From G963667675 sp964291545 (GTDB taxonomy: Bacteria > Chloroflexota > Dehalococcoidia > Lucifugimonadales > UBA3495): a DNA stretch of 64,000 nucleotides. The position numbers and the translations under genes are program-made. The notes under the pieces were generated by a model. It was not told the origin of the DNA. It saw only the letters and a program-made list of their open reading frames with translations, and ran no database searches. Below are positions 62,177 through 64,000 of this stretch, piece after piece. The stretch spans positions 1,240,001 through 1,304,000 of the forward strand of contig OZ219861.1 of assembly GCA_964291545.2 (NCBI GenBank), written 5' to 3'. Numbering within the stretch: the stretch's first letter is position 1; each line of letters opens with the position of its first letter.

Positions 62177-63583
62177 GTGGCCGCCAGCGAACATCACCCG
62201 GAAGGCATGTGGGTATTTCCCGCCCCGGAGGCTGTTACCGGGGATATGGCGGAGAAGGCCGCGGGTATGCCCAAGGCCATTTTCCGCGCCCTGGTAGTCA
62301 CAGGCATCCTGTTCGGCCTGGGCATCGCCGGGTTCGTCGTGCGGGCCCTGGACGATGGTTTCGGTGCGCACGGCCCGTGGGGCTACTACGCCGCCATATT
62401 CATGTTCCTGTTCATGGTAACCGGGGCCGCTCCCCTGGCCGCGGTGGCGTTCCGGTTCACCAAGAGCCACTGGCGCAGGCCCCTGTCCCGGATATCCGAA
62501 CTGTTCGCCGTGCTTGGCGTGCTGAACGTCATCATGTTCATCCCGTTGATGATCGTGCTGCCGTCAATCAAGAACCCGGAGGTCGGGGTCGAAGAACTGG
62601 AGATACGCAGGAGCATCTGGTTCGAGACGCCCATAGGAGCCCCGCTGGCGTGGGACTTCCTGGGGATCCTGTTCCTGGCCATCTGCAGCTTGGCGATCCT
62701 GTGGCTGTCGGCGATGCCGGACATGGCGGAGGGGCGACTGTCCGCCACCGGGTTCCGCCGAAGGCTGTATACGTTGCTGGCGGGCCGCTGGTACGGGACC
62801 AAGAGGCAGTGGACGATTCAAAAAGTGGGCCTGGGCCTACTGGGCGCATTCTACTTCATGACGCTGGTCTTCGTGCAGTTCACCGTGGCCAGCGATTACG
62901 CCATGAGCCTGGTGGCGGGTTGGAAGGACTCCATATTCCCGCCGTTGTTTACGCTGACCAGTTTCCAATCGTCGCTGGGGTTGATCCTGGTAACGCTGTT
63001 CATCATGCGCCGTTGGGGGGGATACGAGCAGTACATCGGCGTTTCCGCGTTTTGGTCGGCCAGCAAGATCCTGCTGGGGCTTACCTTGCTCTGGGCTTAC
63101 CATACCTTTGCCTTCTTAATTACGTTCTGGTACGGCCGGCTGGAAATCGAACAGAACGTCCTCAAGTACTTTTTCTTTGAGGCCTACGGCGGGGCCTTTG
63201 CCGCCAACCTGTTCTTCAGCTTCATTTTGCCCTTCCTGATACTGCTCTGGAACCCGGTACGCAAGACCGACTGGGGGCCGACGCTGGCCGGCCTGTCGGC
63301 ATTGTCGGGGGCGTTCATCTTCAACCTGAAGACCTTTGTCGGCGCGTTCAACGCCGGAGACGTTTACGCCTTCTTCTTCGAGTTTGTGCCGGGGCCGGCC
63401 TGGCCCGACCTGTGGGACGTGTTCACAGTCATAGGTGGGCTGGGAGCCGCGGCGTTTATCTACCTGGCGGCGACCAGGCTGTTCCCCATACTGTCGGTCT
63501 GGGAAACCAAGGAAGGCGCCAAATATCAAAAAATGGACACGCTGGTGCGGGGCCGGTACCTGGTGCTGGCCAAGCCGGAATAG
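62177..63583 (+). CDS. NrfD/PsrC-type membrane subunit
   Basis: A 468-residue protein with about ten membrane helices and the NrfD/PsrC pattern, including GPWGYYAAIFMFLFMVTGAAPL, SHWRRPLSRISELFAVLGVLN and RRWGGYEQYIGVSAFWSASK. Such subunits bind quinol and pass electrons to the iron-sulfur protein. It starts at GTG 1 bp after that gene, and a second NrfD-like gene follows 34 bp later. A paired arrangement is typical of complexes with ActC and ActF; which one this is cannot be settled here. Confidence 0.88.
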   Translation: MAASEHHPEGMWVFPAPEAVTGDMAEKAAGMPKAIFRALVVTGILFGLGIAGFVVRALDDGFGAHGPWGYYAAIFMFLFMVTGAAPLAAVAFRFTKSHWRRPLSRISELFAVLGVLNVIMFIPLMIVLPSIKNPEVGVEELEIRRSIWFETPIGAPLAWDFLGILFLAICSLAILWLSAMPDMAEGRLSATGFRRRLYTLLAGRWYGTKRQWTIQKVGLGLLGAFYFMTLVFVQFTVASDYAMSLVAGWKDSIFPPLFTLTSFQSSLGLILVTLFIMRRWGGYEQYIGVSAFWSASKILLGLTLLWAYHTFAFLITFWYGRLEIEQNVLKYFFFEAYGGAFAANLFFSFILPFLILLWNPVRKTDWGPTLAGLSALSGAFIFNLKTFVGAFNAGDVYAFFFEFVPGPAWPDLWDVFTVIGGLGAAAFIYLAATRLFPILSVWETKEGAKYQKMDTLVRGRYLVLAKPE

Positions 63584-63617
63584 CTGACGGGCCTGTGGAG
63601 TAACTGGAGCTTCTTCC

Positions 63618-64000
63618 ATGCAGGAAGGTAGAGTCCTACCATCAAGACAGATAAATGCGGACCTGCTCCGCTCTATCTTGAACTCGCCCAAGTGGTTCTG
63701 GATAACCGTCGCATTCCTGGCCGTGTTCGTCCTGGGCGCCTTCTCCACCGCAGGATTCCTGATCAACCGCGGCTACGGGGTAACCGGGCTGAACAACCAG
63801 GTGCTGTGGGGCTTCTTCATCACCAATTTCGTGTTTTGGATCGGCATCAGCCACGCCGGCGTGATGCTGTCGGCCATACTGCGGCTCTCCAAGGCCGAGT
63901 GGAGGCGGCCCGCCACCCGCGCCGCCGAGGTGCTCACCGTCTTCTCACTGATGACGGCGATGCTGATGCCCTTGATTCATACCGGGCGGCCGTGGCGCAC
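63618..64000 (+). CDS. Second NrfD/PsrC-type membrane subunit, ActC-like (cut by window end)
   Basis: The first 127 codons of a gene that runs off the right edge. The N-terminus (MQEGRVLPSRQINADLLRSI) is cytoplasmic; helices follow at about 27-50 (FWITVAFLAVFVLGAFSTAG), 63-88 and 103-122. WGFFITNFVFWIGISHAGV, then LSKAEWRRPATRAAEVLTVF and IHTGRPWR, match the start of ActC-type NrfD proteins. It differs from the upstream NrfD-like subunit, so the two are not a recent duplication. Confidence 0.88.
   Translation, partial: MQEGRVLPSRQINADLLRSILNSPKWFWITVAFLAVFVLGAFSTAGFLINRGYGVTGLNNQVLWGFFITNFVFWIGISHAGVMLSAILRLSKAEWRRPATRAAEVLTVFSLMTAMLMPLIHTGRPWR

Overview
The window looks like a chromosomal segment of a GC-rich, aerobic, heterotrophic bacterium, most likely a Chloroflexota of the Dehalococcoidia / SAR202 type. 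This is an inference, because no rRNA or ribosomal protein is present. It rests on a combination of traits: threonine-proline linkers in secreted lipoproteins; expanded families of amidohydrolases, aldo/keto reductases, CaiB-type CoA transferases, xanthine-dehydrogenase-type molybdoenzymes and luciferase-like flavin monooxygenases; and an alternative-complex-III-like respiratory operon. The long reverse-frame ORFs in the GC-rich genes are shadows and are not annotated.

Layout. 1-5.1 kb: a minus-strand molybdenum hydroxylase operon (FAD, 2Fe-2S and molybdopterin subunits) with a small monooxygenase-fold gene behind it. 5.2-10.9 kb: four paralogous amidohydrolase-2 genes on the plus strand, with sigma70-like promoters, two hairpin terminators and a 36-residue zinc-ribbon gene. 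11.1-12.9 kb: a lone, lower-GC GmrSD/DUF262 defence-type nuclease. 13.1-31.4 kb: mostly minus-strand catabolic and house-keeping genes (tandem CaiB CoA transferase, two aldo/keto reductases, phosphoglucose isomerase, an Old-Yellow-Enzyme reductase, BioY, an MFS transporter, a D-amino-acid-oxidase-like protein, a nitroreductase, a TIM-barrel epimerase), plus a ferredoxin:thioredoxin reductase catalytic subunit and a serine hydrolase. 32.1-35.5 kb: a methyltransferase, a CAP-domain lipoprotein and small unknown genes in a patchy, lower-GC stretch.

35.7-45.3 kb is the most distinctive part. It holds a one-polypeptide two-component system (GAF, histidine kinase, receiver and OmpR-type DNA-binding domains), a lipoprotein of about 1,115 residues made of eight Cache-like modules arranged as a duplicated block of four, an NCS2-type permease with an extra cytoplasmic C-terminal domain resembling an RsbW-type ATPase fold, and a PutP-like sodium symporter. 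I infer that these form a sensing and uptake neighbourhood.

45.4-50 kb: tRNA-Ser(CGA), a VOC protein, queA, folD and a two-nuclease-domain DUF2779 protein. 50.2-57.7 kb: a plus-strand catabolic run (alpha/beta hydrolase, cupin, GMC oxidoreductase, orphan molybdopterin subunit, LLM flavin monooxygenase, unknown acidic protein). From 57.8 kb to the right edge there is a respiratory operon behind a strong promoter: small membrane protein, membrane-anchored pentaheme cytochrome c, a TAT-exported molybdopterin-oxidoreductase-like subunit lacking a canonical FeS site, a four-cluster iron-sulfur protein and two NrfD-type membrane subunits, the second cut by the window end. This matches alternative complex III with ActB split into two genes.

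At least four families of short palindromic repeats and one 4 x 49 bp tandem array sit in the intergenic spaces.
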